In this document: piece after piece, positions 8,242 through 16,181 of the stretch
Numbering within the stretch: the first letter of the stretch is position 1
Layout: each line of letters begins with the position of its first letter
Assembly (NCBI RefSeq): GCF_040372805.1
Contig: NZ_BAABWJ010000005.1
Span: 124,001 to 188,000, forward strand
DNA length: 64,000 nucleotides
Direction: 5' to 3'
DNA from: Pseudoteredinibacter isoporae_A
GTDB taxonomy: Bacteria > Pseudomonadota > Gammaproteobacteria > Pseudomonadales > Cellvibrionaceae
Program-made: the position numbers and the translations under genes
Notes under the pieces: model-generated
Databases searched by the model: none
What the model was told of the DNA's origin: nothing
What the model saw: only the letters and a program-made list of their open reading frames with translations

Positions 8242-10083
8242 ATGAAGAATTGGTCGGCACAAAAAAATAACATCCAAATCATTGTTGCCACGGCGTTTGT
8301 CTTGCTTATCGCCGGTGGTGTTTGGGGTATGATCGACCATCAGCAAGGCTTCATGCGCCAACTTATTCAAGATCGACTGCGCGACTATAATCTCGCCTTT
8401 TGGGAAGCCATTTCACAAGACGCCGAAAAACTCCTCGAGATTGGACGAAAAAACGAAAATCTTTATATCGCCAAAAATGCCAATCAAGTTCGCAGCACCC
8501 TCGCTGAGCAATATCAGGAACTGAGTGCTCAACACGACATTCATCATCTCGCCTTCTACGGAAAAGATACCAAGCTTCAAGGCCTGCAAGATCGCAAAGG
8601 TCTAAGCCTGGACCGTCACGATCTTTATTTACTGAATCTACCCGACACACCATCCACTTGGCACTTGGAAGTTTCTTCCGAAGGCAGCGTGTTGTTATGC
8701 GTCATGGATGATGTGCGAGAAGGAGAAGAGGTTCACGGCTATTTCGAGATTGCCAAACCCGCTTCCGAAAAAATGTTGGGCCTCGCCAAACAATATAATA
8801 TTTTTTCTTTAATCGCGACCTCCAAGGATCGCCCTCAACAGAACGCGACCAACCCGGAAATTAGCCTTGACTCGCTGGACAGTGGCAGTTTTACACTGAT
8901 ACATAACGATTTTGACAAACTTTCAGCCATTAATATTGAACAAGAACAACGCTGGCTTAAAAACATAAAAGAACTGCGTTTCTCCTATCAAGGGCGGGAA
9001 TACCAGGGCAGTTTGCGAAAGATTTATGACAGTGAAAAAAGCCTTGCGATGGTTCACATGGCAGCCGTCGACATTACTGAAATGATGATTGCCCACAAGC
9101 GAAAACTCGCTATATTCCTTGGCCTTTCACTATTTTCCTTCGCCCTGCTGAGTTATGTCGTCATCCGATACCTGCGCTCGGTAGAACAAGATTTGAATTC
9201 AACATACGCCTCGCTGGCCTCCGAGGTAGAACAACGCAAAGACACCGAAGCCCAGCTACTCAATGCCAAGCAAAGCCTCGAACAAGGTATCGCCGAGCGT
9301 ACCACCGAACTGATTCGCCTCAACCAAAAGCTGCGTGATGATTTAAAGACACGGCACAGTATTCAACAAGCCCTGATGGTGAGTGAACGGCAATACCGCA
9401 CCCTGTTTGACCACTCATCTGATGCCATGATTCTTCTCGAGTCCGGCATTCCCACCCTGTGCAACACCGCTGCGGTTGAACTACTGCAACTCGGCAACCA
9501 CAGCCAGGTTCGAGATTTGGATCTATTTGATCTCCTGGCCGAAAATGACGAAAAAAACAGCGGTTTGCGTACTCAGTTTATTCGCACTCTGCGCTCCGCG
9601 CATTTTGGGCAACCCTTAAAACACGAATGGCGCTGTCGTGATCTAAAGGGTCGAATGTTTTTTGCTGACATCACTCTCAGCAAAATTCCTTCCGAAGATG
9701 ACCGACGCCTCGCCCATTTAACCATTAGGGACATAACTGAGAAAAAAGAAGCCGAAATTAAGATTTCCAGCCAAGCGTATTACGATTCACTGACCAGCCT
9801 GCCCAATCGCAACTTGTTTATGGACCGCCTCAATCAGGCCGTAGCGTTTGCAGACCGAAACCAGTGTTATGGCGCCGTATTGTTTATGGACCTGGATAAC
9901 TTCAAATACATTAACGACTCCCTCGGGCACGCCGTGGGGGATGCGGTTTTGATCGAAGTCGCTCAGCGTTTACAGGCCACGGCCCGCAATCAAGACACCA
10001 TCGCCCGCTTTGGGGGTGATGAGTTTGTCATGCTAATCCCGGCCAACTTTGCCAATAAGCGTATGGCAACGATTAACACATAA
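8242..10083 (+). CDS. membrane sensor with PAS and truncated GGDEF domain (5' part of an interrupted gene)
   Basis: A 613-residue reading frame for a membrane c-di-GMP signalling protein. Order: membrane helix (about 13-33), periplasmic sensor region (about 34-287, Cache-like but not firmly assigned), second membrane helix (about 290-312), coiled coil (about 315-375), PAS domain (about 385-505), then GGDEF. The GGDEF motif is intact at residues 591-595, and RNQD five residues before it matches the inhibitory I-site. A TAA at 10081-10083 (codon 614) stops the frame inside the GGDEF domain. The same frame continues directly with the missing GGDEF end and an EAL domain up to 11088, so this is one roughly 948-codon gene with a nonsense codon. 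The product as read would lack the last strands of the cyclase fold and is unlikely to be active. Causes could be mutation, sequencing error or readthrough. Confidence 0.8.
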   Translation: MKNWSAQKNNIQIIVATAFVLLIAGGVWGMIDHQQGFMRQLIQDRLRDYNLAFWEAISQDAEKLLEIGRKNENLYIAKNANQVRSTLAEQYQELSAQHDIHHLAFYGKDTKLQGLQDRKGLSLDRHDLYLLNLPDTPSTWHLEVSSEGSVLLCVMDDVREGEEVHGYFEIAKPASEKMLGLAKQYNIFSLIATSKDRPQQNATNPEISLDSLDSGSFTLIHNDFDKLSAINIEQEQRWLKNIKELRFSYQGREYQGSLRKIYDSEKSLAMVHMAAVDITEMMIAHKRKLAIFLGLSLFSFALLSYVVIRYLRSVEQDLNSTYASLASEVEQRKDTEAQLLNAKQSLEQGIAERTTELIRLNQKLRDDLKTRHSIQQALMVSERQYRTLFDHSSDAMILLESGIPTLCNTAAVELLQLGNHSQVRDLDLFDLLAENDEKNSGLRTQFIRTLRSAHFGQPLKHEWRCRDLKGRMFFADITLSKIPSEDDRRLAHLTIRDITEKKEAEIKISSQAYYDSLTSLPNRNLFMDRLNQAVAFADRNQCYGAVLFMDLDNFKYINDSLGHAVGDAVLIEVAQRLQATARNQDTIARFGGDEFVMLIPANFANKRMATINT

Positions 10084-10167
10084 AAGATCGCTGAGAAAAT
10101 ACGCAGCACCTTCTCGCCACCAATCGTCTATCAAAGCCATGAATTCCATTTAACCCCCAGCATTGGC

Positions 10168-11088
10168 GTGACCCTGTTTAATTCCCAGGAAACACCGGTA
10201 GCCGACATTTTGAAACATGCCGATACCGCCATGTATCAAGCCAAGAACCTCGGCAAGAATTCCATCTGTTTCTTTGAACTCGAAATGCAGCGCAGTATTG
10301 ACCATCGTTTGCATCTTGAGAGCAAAATGCGGGAGGCCATTAAACGCAACGGTTTTGAGCTGCGCTTTCAACCTAAAATCGATCAAAGCGGCAAGCTGGT
10401 GGGCGCCGAATCATTGTGTCGCTGGCAATTGCCCGACGGAGAGTGGGTATCACCCACCGACTTCATTCCCATTGCTGAAGAAACCGGCCTGATTACTGAA
10501 CTGGGTAACTGGGTGTTTGAAATGGCCATGGCCACCCTGAGCGAAATTCAAAAACAATATCTCAGCGGTTTCACCATGGCCATCAATGTGAGTCCACTGC
10601 AAATTAATCAAAGCAATATTGTTCGCCAGCTCCTGCACACCTGCACTCATTACCAAATCAAACCCTGCGATATCACACTCGAAATCACGGAAAATGTCTT
10701 GATGCAGGATGCCAAGTCAACCGAGGAGAAACTTCGTCGCCTGAAATCCCACGGCTTCCAAATTTCGATTGACGATTTTGGCACTGGGTATTCATCCCTC
10801 GCCTACCTCAAACATTTGAGCATCAATGAATTGAAAATCGATCGCTCATTTATTTCCGACATTGGCCAAGACCCGGATGACGATGCCATCGTAGAAACCA
10901 TTTTGGCCATGTCTCGCCACCTGAATCTCAACGTGGTCGCAGAAGGCGTTGAAAATCACGAGCAACTTCTCTTTTTGCAACAACACGCCTGTGAGCAATA
11001 CCAGGGATTTTATTTCAGCAAACCATTGAGCGAAAATGAGCTACTGCAATTTGTGATTAATCACCATAAACGGGAAATTTCACTGTAG
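10168..11088 (+). CDS. GGDEF C-terminal end plus EAL domain (3' part of an interrupted gene)
   Basis: In the same frame as the 8242-10083 sequence and separated from it only by a TAA. The coding similarity starts right after that stop (KIAEKIRSTF..., the expected GGDEF continuation), so the GTG at 10168 inside the SIGVTLF strand is merely the first start-like codon and not a real gene start. The frame completes the GGDEF domain (ADTAMYQAKNLGKN) and then encodes a full EAL phosphodiesterase domain. Key motifs are present: an ESL variant of the EAL motif (Glu near 723 of the joined frame), ITENVLM, DDFGTGYSSLAYL and VAEGVENHEQ. These imply a catalytically competent c-di-GMP hydrolase if translated. 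No ribosome-binding site for independent initiation is visible, so as sequenced this is probably a pseudogene remnant or needs readthrough. Confidence 0.6.
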   Translation: MTLFNSQETPVADILKHADTAMYQAKNLGKNSICFFELEMQRSIDHRLHLESKMREAIKRNGFELRFQPKIDQSGKLVGAESLCRWQLPDGEWVSPTDFIPIAEETGLITELGNWVFEMAMATLSEIQKQYLSGFTMAINVSPLQINQSNIVRQLLHTCTHYQIKPCDITLEITENVLMQDAKSTEEKLRRLKSHGFQISIDDFGTGYSSLAYLKHLSINELKIDRSFISDIGQDPDDDAIVETILAMSRHLNLNVVAEGVENHEQLLFLQQHACEQYQGFYFSKPLSENELLQFVINHHKREISL

Positions 11089-11193
11089 TTATCTGAATAA
11101 CCTAAACAGCCAATCACAAACGATTCAGTCTCCTCATTAATTCGCGTAGAATGAATAAAAGCTCATGTCGTCACACTCAAGTAAGGAATGAAA

Positions 11194-11580
11194 ATGACTG
11201 GGTTCGACTATCTTATTATTGCCGCCATTGCCTTTCTGATCATCACTGCCCTACTGCATTCCATCGCGGGCGAACATTTTCTTATTAAGCCCATGTTCAA
11301 ATACCGGGGAAATAAGGTTCTCGAGAATGAATTCGCTCGACTCATTCTCAGGTTTGCGTGGCACCTGACGTCCGTTTTATGGTTTTTATTGGCCGTGATA
11401 CTGTATCTACTGGCCTTCGACATCGACAACTTGAATCACGGCATATTGCTGTACACCGGCCTGGCATTTATTGGCATCGGCGTTTTTGATTTGATCGCAA
11501 GTCGCGGAAAACATATTGGCTGGCCATCACTATTGGCCATTGGAGTTTGCACGCTGTCGGCATCATTTTTAGTGAATTGA
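11194..11580 (+). CDS. small four-helix membrane protein
   Basis: A 128-residue hydrophobic protein with four predicted membrane helices (about 4-24, 48-68, 77-97, 105-126) joined by short loops. Conserved-looking charged residues sit in the first loop, including H, E and K in the LLHSIAGEHFLIKP segment. ATG 11194 (MTGFDY) is preferred over ATG 11188 because AAGGA at 11183-11187 directly abuts the first ATG but is 6 bases from the second. I do not recognise a characterised family. It is transcribed towards the 41-residue gene on the other strand, and both ends lie in a region of small membrane proteins. Confidence 0.7.
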   Translation: MTGFDYLIIAAIAFLIITALLHSIAGEHFLIKPMFKYRGNKVLENEFARLILRFAWHLTSVLWFLLAVILYLLAFDIDNLNHGILLYTGLAFIGIGVFDLIASRGKHIGWPSLLAIGVCTLSASFLVN

Positions 11581-11730
11581 ACGATGGGATGCTGGCGCAA
11601 TGATGCGGAAAGCACTTGATGAAAGCACCTTTAAAAGTGCCTGAAAAAGCGCTCGAAGAAAAGGTCCACCGACTATACAACACAGCCTAGCCGGTGGTTT
11701 TGCCCGAAGGCAAATCGTCAGATCAACAAC

Positions 11731-11856
11731 TTACTTGCCGCTCTTGTTAATATCGTCTTTTACATGGCGGTACATAAAACGGCCGATGTACAAGGTTATT
11801 ACAGTAGTCGCAACCACAATTACAACGCCGGCAATTACAGCATCATCTAAATACAT
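11731..11856 (-). CDS. 41-residue single-span membrane protein, CcoM-like
   Basis: A 41-residue protein: a short acidic N-terminus (MYLDD), one hydrophobic helix (about residues 6-24, rich in V/I/A/T) and a basic C-terminal tail (RFMYRHVKDD...KSGK). A strong ribosome-binding site, GAGGAA, lies about 7 bases before ATG 11856. Upstream is a perfect FNR/Anr box at 11938-11951 with a -10 hexamer at class II spacing. From memory, the N-terminal pattern (M-x-x-D-x-x-V-I-A-G-V-V-x-V) resembles CcoM, the small subunit of cbb3-type cytochrome oxidase in Pseudomonas stutzeri. Together with oxygen-responsive control this makes a terminal-oxidase accessory role plausible. No oxidase genes are nearby. That the gene is real is well supported; the CcoM assignment is inference. 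Confidence 0.7.
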   Translation of the reverse strand: MYLDDAVIAGVVIVVATTVITLYIGRFMYRHVKDDINKSGK

Positions 11857-11910
11857 GGCGAGTTCCTCTCAGAGCTGATAGATTTTTCTGTTTTGATCTT
11901 GTATGAGCAC

Positions 11911-11951
11911 ATACTAAATCAAGCATCAGCTGAGATATTGATGCGGATCAA
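11911..11951 (-). promoter_or_regulatory. FNR/Anr-dependent promoter (box 11938-11951)
   Basis: TTGATGCGGATCAA at 11938-11951 is a perfect match to the FNR/Anr consensus TTGAT-N4-ATCAA. On the minus strand, TAGTAT at 11916-11911 serves as -10. If transcription starts near 11903, the box centre lies at about -41.5, the classic position for activation by FNR with the site overlapping the -35. The leader to ATG 11856 would be about 47 bases. This predicts induction of the 41-residue gene at low oxygen. Confidence 0.8.
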
Positions 11952-12045
11952 TTGAGACAATCGGCCACAGCAGATGGAAGCACTAAAAAGGGCATTACTT
12001 GAGCCAGATCAAGAACTGACTTCGAGAGAGGCGTAAAAGAAGCCC

Positions 12046-12645
12046 TCAGGCCTTGAAAAATATATTCGCCGCAGCGTCACATATTGCCGTTTGGGCTTTC
12101 TTATCGACATAGATACCATCGATCAACAGGCGACTGATGCCGTGTAAACTGCTCCAACTAACCTGGGCAAAGCGCAGAGCGCTGAGATCACGGGATATGT
12201 CGCCGCTGTCCTGCCAACGTTCAACACGCGCCACATAGCGTCTGAAATAGCCTCGAGACTCCTGAGCAAACTCATCGGGTGGGTTATTCTCTTGCCAGAC
12301 CTCTCGACCGAACATGAGATCATAGTACTCAGGATGCTCAACCGCCCAGGTCACATAGGCATGAACGAAGCTCTTCACTTGTTCCCGGAAACTGCTGCCC
12401 GCCTCCGGTTCCTGAGCATCAATTGCCATGCCCTGCAGAATAAAACCACGGTGAGCAATGGCATTCAGCAACGCTTTTTTGTCTTCAAAATGATGATATG
12501 GCGCACTTCGGGAGACACCAACACGGTCAGCAAGCTTGCGCATTGAGAGGCCATTTACCCCGACCTCACGCAGAATCTCCACCGCAGCGTCTTCGAGCGT
12601 CCCTTTCAGGTCACCATGGTGATAATTTTTCTTTACTACTGTCAT
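12046..12645 (-). CDS. TetR/AcrR family regulator with WHG-type C-terminal domain
   Basis: A 199-residue TetR-family repressor. The N-terminal HTH spans about residues 10-58 (ILREVGVNGLSMRKLADRVG, then SRSAPYHHFEDKKALL). The rest resembles the TetR C-terminal 'WHG' ligand domain, with the tell-tale W-x-x-x-H-G in WSSLHGISRLL near residue 170. It is divergent from the dienoyl-CoA isomerase gene (ATG 12765). The gap holds palindromic TTGACA/TGTCAA elements, so it probably represses the fatty-acid module and itself, relieved by an acyl-CoA-type ligand. The ligand is inferred from the neighbours only. Confidence 0.88.
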   Translation of the reverse strand: MTVVKKNYHHGDLKGTLEDAAVEILREVGVNGLSMRKLADRVGVSRSAPYHHFEDKKALLNAIAHRGFILQGMAIDAQEPEAGSSFREQVKSFVHAYVTWAVEHPEYYDLMFGREVWQENNPPDEFAQESRGYFRRYVARVERWQDSGDISRDLSALRFAQVSWSSLHGISRLLIDGIYVDKKAQTAICDAAANIFFKA

Positions 12646-12695
12646 CTATGCCCTACTAGCTGTCATTAAGCACCCGAACAATGTATCAGCACATC

Positions 12696-12745
12696 TTGAC
12701 ACTGTCAAAATCAAGCCTTACCCTGAGTCATCTTGACAGTGCTCA
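12696..12745 (+). promoter_or_regulatory. candidate TetR operator/promoter of the dienoyl-CoA module
   Basis: TTGACACTGTCAA at 12696-12708 is a 13-base palindrome, and a related copy, TTGACAGTGCTCA, starts at 12733; both are preceded by CATC (37-base period). They lie between the divergent TetR gene and the isomerase gene. They could be repressor half-sites, -35 elements (TTGACA), or both. A matching -10 is not clear. Confidence 0.45.
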
Positions 12746-12764
12746 GTTAACGGAGTCCATAATA

Positions 12765-13607
12765 ATGACCTACACCACTTTCAGCGTGAACATCGCCGAC
12801 CACATTGCTCATATCGAGCTCAACCGCCCTGACGAACTCAACACAATGGTGCCCGCCTTCTGGCGAGAGCTTCCAGAGGCGGTGAAAAAGATCGATCGTG
12901 AGGCCGCCGCCCGAGTCATCGTGATTTCCTCGACCGGTAAGCACTTCAGCGCCGGCATGGATCTCGCCGTCTTCACAGAAGGTGGTTTACAGTATGATCT
13001 CGAGTTGGGCCGTAAGCACGAGCGTATGCGTCATATGGTGACCGAACTGCAAGATACCTTCAGCGCACTCGAAAACTGTCGCATCCCTGTTCTGGCGGCC
13101 ATCCAGGGCGGCTGCATCGGGGGTGCAGTGGACATGACCACCGCCTGCGACTGCCGCTACATCACCGAGGAAGGCTTCTTCACCGTCTATGAAACCAAAA
13201 TCGGTATGACAGCAGATGTCGGCACCCTACAACGTCTTCCCAAACTGATTCCAGAAGGACTCGCCCGCGAACTGGCCTACACCGGTCGTCGTATGTACGC
13301 CGAGGAAGCCAAAGCCTGCGGTTTGGTCAATCAGGTCTTCAGCGACCAGCAAACCATGCTGAATGAGGTAATGAAAATTGCTCACGAAATCGCCGGCAAT
13401 TCACCTCTCGCCGTCAGCGGCTGTAAAGAGATGATTAATTACACCCGCGACCACAGTACCGCCGATAGCCTGCGTTATATGAGCATCTGGCAAACCGGTA
13501 TGTTCCAACCCGAAACAGACATGATGGAAACTTTCAGCGCCAAGATGGAAAAACGGGAACCCGTCTTTAAAGACTTGGCTGAAATTGGTCCGGCAATCAA
13601 AGAATAA
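12765..13607 (+). CDS. delta(3,5)-delta(2,4)-dienoyl-CoA isomerase-like crotonase
   Basis: A 280-residue crotonase-superfamily enzyme. Oxyanion-hole segments are GKHFSAGMDL and the IQGGCIGGAVDM turn. It matches mammalian ECH1 in detail: an Asp in AVDMTTACD, a Glu 20 residues later in TVYETKIG, and an Asp 8 residues after that in TADVGTLQRLPK. These reproduce the spacing of the ECH1 catalytic residues Asp176/Glu196/Asp204, and ADVGTLQRLPK is a signature of that subfamily. It would shift double bonds of 3,5-dienoyl-CoA to 2,4-dienoyl-CoA during oxidation of odd-position unsaturated acids. ATG 12765 has CGGAG 9 bases upstream. The next gene starts 10 bases after its stop, so it leads an operon with the NTF2-like gene and fadH. 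Confidence 0.85.
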   Translation: MTYTTFSVNIADHIAHIELNRPDELNTMVPAFWRELPEAVKKIDREAAARVIVISSTGKHFSAGMDLAVFTEGGLQYDLELGRKHERMRHMVTELQDTFSALENCRIPVLAAIQGGCIGGAVDMTTACDCRYITEEGFFTVYETKIGMTADVGTLQRLPKLIPEGLARELAYTGRRMYAEEAKACGLVNQVFSDQQTMLNEVMKIAHEIAGNSPLAVSGCKEMINYTRDHSTADSLRYMSIWQTGMFQPETDMMETFSAKMEKREPVFKDLAEIGPAIKE

Positions 13608-13617
13608 GGAGCACGTG

Positions 13618-14019
13618 ATGAACGATCCACGCTTGGAAAAATGGCACAACACCTTTCTCACCAAAGACACAGATGCACTCGCTGAGTTGCTACATCCCGA
13701 TATGGTTTTTCATTCACCTACATTCTGGGGAGCGAAGGAAGGTGGCCACGTCGCCCACTTTATTCTCTGTCAGGTACTCGAGATTTTTCAAGACTTTACC
13801 TATCACCGTGAATGGGTGGACGGCAATCATTTTGCGTTGGAATTCAGCTGTAAAGTAGAAGATAAAAACATTCGGGGTATCGACCTGATTGAATGGAACG
13901 ACGAGGGCCAAATCGTCCACTTTGAAGTGATGGTGCGACCACTCAACGGACTTGCCAGGTTGGCTGAGATTATGACTCAGCGCTTTAAAGATGCCGGCCT
14001 GCTCAAACAACCGACATAA
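13618..14019 (+). CDS. NTF2-like / SnoaL-type protein
   Basis: A 133-residue protein with the NTF2-like cone fold pattern: an N-terminal helix (LEKWHNTFLTKDTDALAELL), HPDMVFHSPTFWG, and paired strands ending HFEVMVRPLNGLARLAEIM. Such folds act as isomerases, hydratases or ligand binders. The His/Asp content in the cavity strands would permit catalysis, but no specific family is assigned. AAGGA lies 7 bases before ATG 13618. It sits 10 bases after the isomerase and 48 before fadH, so it is the middle gene of the putative dienoyl-CoA operon and probably handles a related acyl substrate. Confidence 0.8.
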   Translation: MNDPRLEKWHNTFLTKDTDALAELLHPDMVFHSPTFWGAKEGGHVAHFILCQVLEIFQDFTYHREWVDGNHFALEFSCKVEDKNIRGIDLIEWNDEGQIVHFEVMVRPLNGLARLAEIMTQRFKDAGLLKQPT

Positions 14020-14067
14020 TATTAAGTCGCCCAGACGACCAATAATTAGCTTGAAAAGGTATTGGAA

Positions 14068-16089
14068 ATGACTCAACACTTCCCTAAATTGATGGAGCCA
14101 CTTGATCTCGGTTTCACTACATTGCGCAATCGATCGTTAATGGGCTCTATGCACACAGGCTTGGAAGAAGCACCCAATGGTCACGCGCGCATGGCAGCGT
14201 TTTTCGCCGAGCGTGCCCGCGGTGGCGTAGGCCTGATTGTCACCGGAGGCTTCGGTCCAAATGACCGGGCAGCGACCCATGAACACACCAAAAGCCTGAA
14301 AACCGAAGACGATGTTAAAGATCATCTTCAAATTACCGAAGCGGTTCATGCCGAAGACGGCAAAATTTGCATGCAGATTTTGCACACCGGTCGCTACGCC
14401 TTCAATGAAAACCCCATTGCTCCATCTGCTATCCAAGCGCCCATCAATCCCTTTAAACCCTCAGCTGCAACTGAAGACGAAATCGAGCAGCAGATTCAAG
14501 ATTTTGTTCGCACTTCGGTACTGGCTCAAAAAGCAAATTACGACGGTGTCGAGATTATGGGTTCCGAGGGTTACTTCCTGAACCAGTTTCTCGCAGCACG
14601 CACAAATCAACGTGATGATGACTGGGGTGGCAGCTATGAAAATCGAATGCGTCTTCCCGTCGAAGTCGTTCGTCGAGTACGCGAAGCGGTGGGCGAAAAC
14701 TTCATTATTATTTATCGTCTGTCTATGCTTGACCTCGTCGAAGGCGGCAGCAGTTATGAAGAAATCGTGACGCTGGGCAAAGCCATTGCCGAAGCCGGCG
14801 CAACCATTATTAACACCGGCATTGGCTGGCACGAAGCTCGCATTCCCACTATTGCGACGAAAGTACCTCGCGCCGCCTTTACCTGGGTGACCGCAAAATT
14901 CAAAGACGAGCTACCAATTCCTGTAGTGACGTCCAATCGAATCAATACGCCGGAAGTGGCTGAAGAGGTTTTGCAGCGCGGCGACGCTGACATGGTCTCC
15001 ATGGCTCGCCCCTTCCTGGCGGACTCGGACTTTGTGAGTAAAGCCGCGGCAGGCAAAAGCGACGAAATCAACACCTGCATCGGTTGTAACCAAGCCTGCC
15101 TGGATCACATTTTCAGCGGGAAAATGACCAGCTGCTTGGTTAACCCCCGTGCCTGCCACGAAACTGAGTTAAATCTTTTGCCAACAACGGCGGTGAAAAA
15201 AATTGCGGTTGTCGGTGCAGGTCCGGCCGGTTTGGCATTCGCGACATCTGCAGCAAGTCGAGGACACGAGGTCACCTTATTTGATGCCGCCAATGAGATT
15301 GGCGGTCAATTCAATGTCGCCAAACAGGTTCCCGGCAAGGAAGAGTTTTACGAAACCATTCGCTATTTTGACAAACAGCTCGAACTCACTGGCGTCAGCG
15401 TGGTTCTGGGTAAAAAAGTCAATGCCGACGACCTGAACGATGGTGATTATGATGAAGTTGTTATTGCCACCGGCATCAATCCCCGCACACCGGATATCGA
15501 AGGCATCGACAGTAACAAAGTACTCAGCTATCTGGATGTGCTGAAACACAAGAAACCTGTCGGGAAGAAAGTCGCGGTAATTGGCGCCGGCGGCATCGGT
15601 TTTGATGTGTCAGAATATCTGGTGCACTCCGGCGAGGCCACCAGCCAAAATATCGAAGCCTTTATGGATGAATGGGGTGTTGATATGAGTCTGGAAGCGC
15701 GAGGCGGAATCGAAGGCGTGAAAGCCAATGTTTCAACGCCTGCCCGTGAAGTTTTCCTCCTGCAACGCAAGAACTCCAAAGTTGGCGGCGGACTGGGGAA
15801 AACCACTGGCTGGATTCATCGCACCGGGCTCATCAACAAAGGCGTGACAATGATTCCTGGTTGCCAGTACGACAAAATTGACGAGCAAGGCCTGCACATC
15901 AGTCATGGCGACAGTCAGCAGGTATTGGACGTGGATAATATTATTGTCTGTGCCGGCCAGGAACCTTTGCGCGAACTCGTAGAGGGTTTGAGTAAGCCCT
16001 ACCATCTGATTGGTGGTGCTGATGTTGCTGCCGAACTGGACGCCAAGCGCGCTATCGACCAGGGCACTCGATTGGCCGCCACGATTTAA
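14068..16089 (+). CDS. fadH: 2,4-dienoyl-CoA reductase (NADPH), FadH type
   Basis: A 673-residue FMN/FAD/[4Fe-4S] enzyme (E. coli FadH 672) that reduces 2,4-dienoyl-CoA with NADPH during beta-oxidation of unsaturated acids. The N-terminal old-yellow-enzyme barrel (GFTTLRNRSLMGSMHTGLEE) spans about 1-330. Fe-S cysteines start at residue 337 with spacing C-x2-C-x3-C-x11-C, identical to E. coli. The C-terminal part has an FAD-binding VVGAGPAGLAFA motif and a second dinucleotide motif, VIGAGGIGFD. Putative active-site Tyr (EGYFLNQF) and His (GWHEARIP) are present. ATG 14068 is preferred to TTG 14062 because AAAAGG lies 8 bases before it. It ends the TetR-linked operon and is followed by a hairpin terminator. 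Confidence 0.93.
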   Translation: MTQHFPKLMEPLDLGFTTLRNRSLMGSMHTGLEEAPNGHARMAAFFAERARGGVGLIVTGGFGPNDRAATHEHTKSLKTEDDVKDHLQITEAVHAEDGKICMQILHTGRYAFNENPIAPSAIQAPINPFKPSAATEDEIEQQIQDFVRTSVLAQKANYDGVEIMGSEGYFLNQFLAARTNQRDDDWGGSYENRMRLPVEVVRRVREAVGENFIIIYRLSMLDLVEGGSSYEEIVTLGKAIAEAGATIINTGIGWHEARIPTIATKVPRAAFTWVTAKFKDELPIPVVTSNRINTPEVAEEVLQRGDADMVSMARPFLADSDFVSKAAAGKSDEINTCIGCNQACLDHIFSGKMTSCLVNPRACHETELNLLPTTAVKKIAVVGAGPAGLAFATSAASRGHEVTLFDAANEIGGQFNVAKQVPGKEEFYETIRYFDKQLELTGVSVVLGKKVNADDLNDGDYDEVVIATGINPRTPDIEGIDSNKVLSYLDVLKHKKPVGKKVAVIGAGGIGFDVSEYLVHSGEATSQNIEAFMDEWGVDMSLEARGGIEGVKANVSTPAREVFLLQRKNSKVGGGLGKTTGWIHRTGLINKGVTMIPGCQYDKIDEQGLHISHGDSQQVLDVDNIIVCAGQEPLRELVEGLSKPYHLIGGADVAAELDAKRAIDQGTRLAATI

Positions 16090-16109
16090 TAGGCTATTGA
16101 ACCCAAAGA

Positions 16110-16142
16110 AAAGCCGGCAAGTGCAATGCACATGCCGGCTTT
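16110..16142 (+). terminator. fadH terminator hairpin
   Basis: A perfect 10-base stem AAAGCCGGCA/TGCCGGCTTT with a 13-base loop, 20 bases after the fadH stop. The U-tract is short (TTT then C). The next gene, tdk, converges from the other side, so the hairpin may serve both. Confidence 0.6.
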
Positions 16143-16181
16143 CTGCGCTTTTACCTAACGCCAACACAACTAAAACCGGTT

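Noticed and set aside
11603..11690. Very short plus-strand frames with ATG near 11603 and 11619 (14-23 codons)
   Set aside because: One has a purine-rich stretch nearby, but the peptides show no motif and length gives no statistical support.
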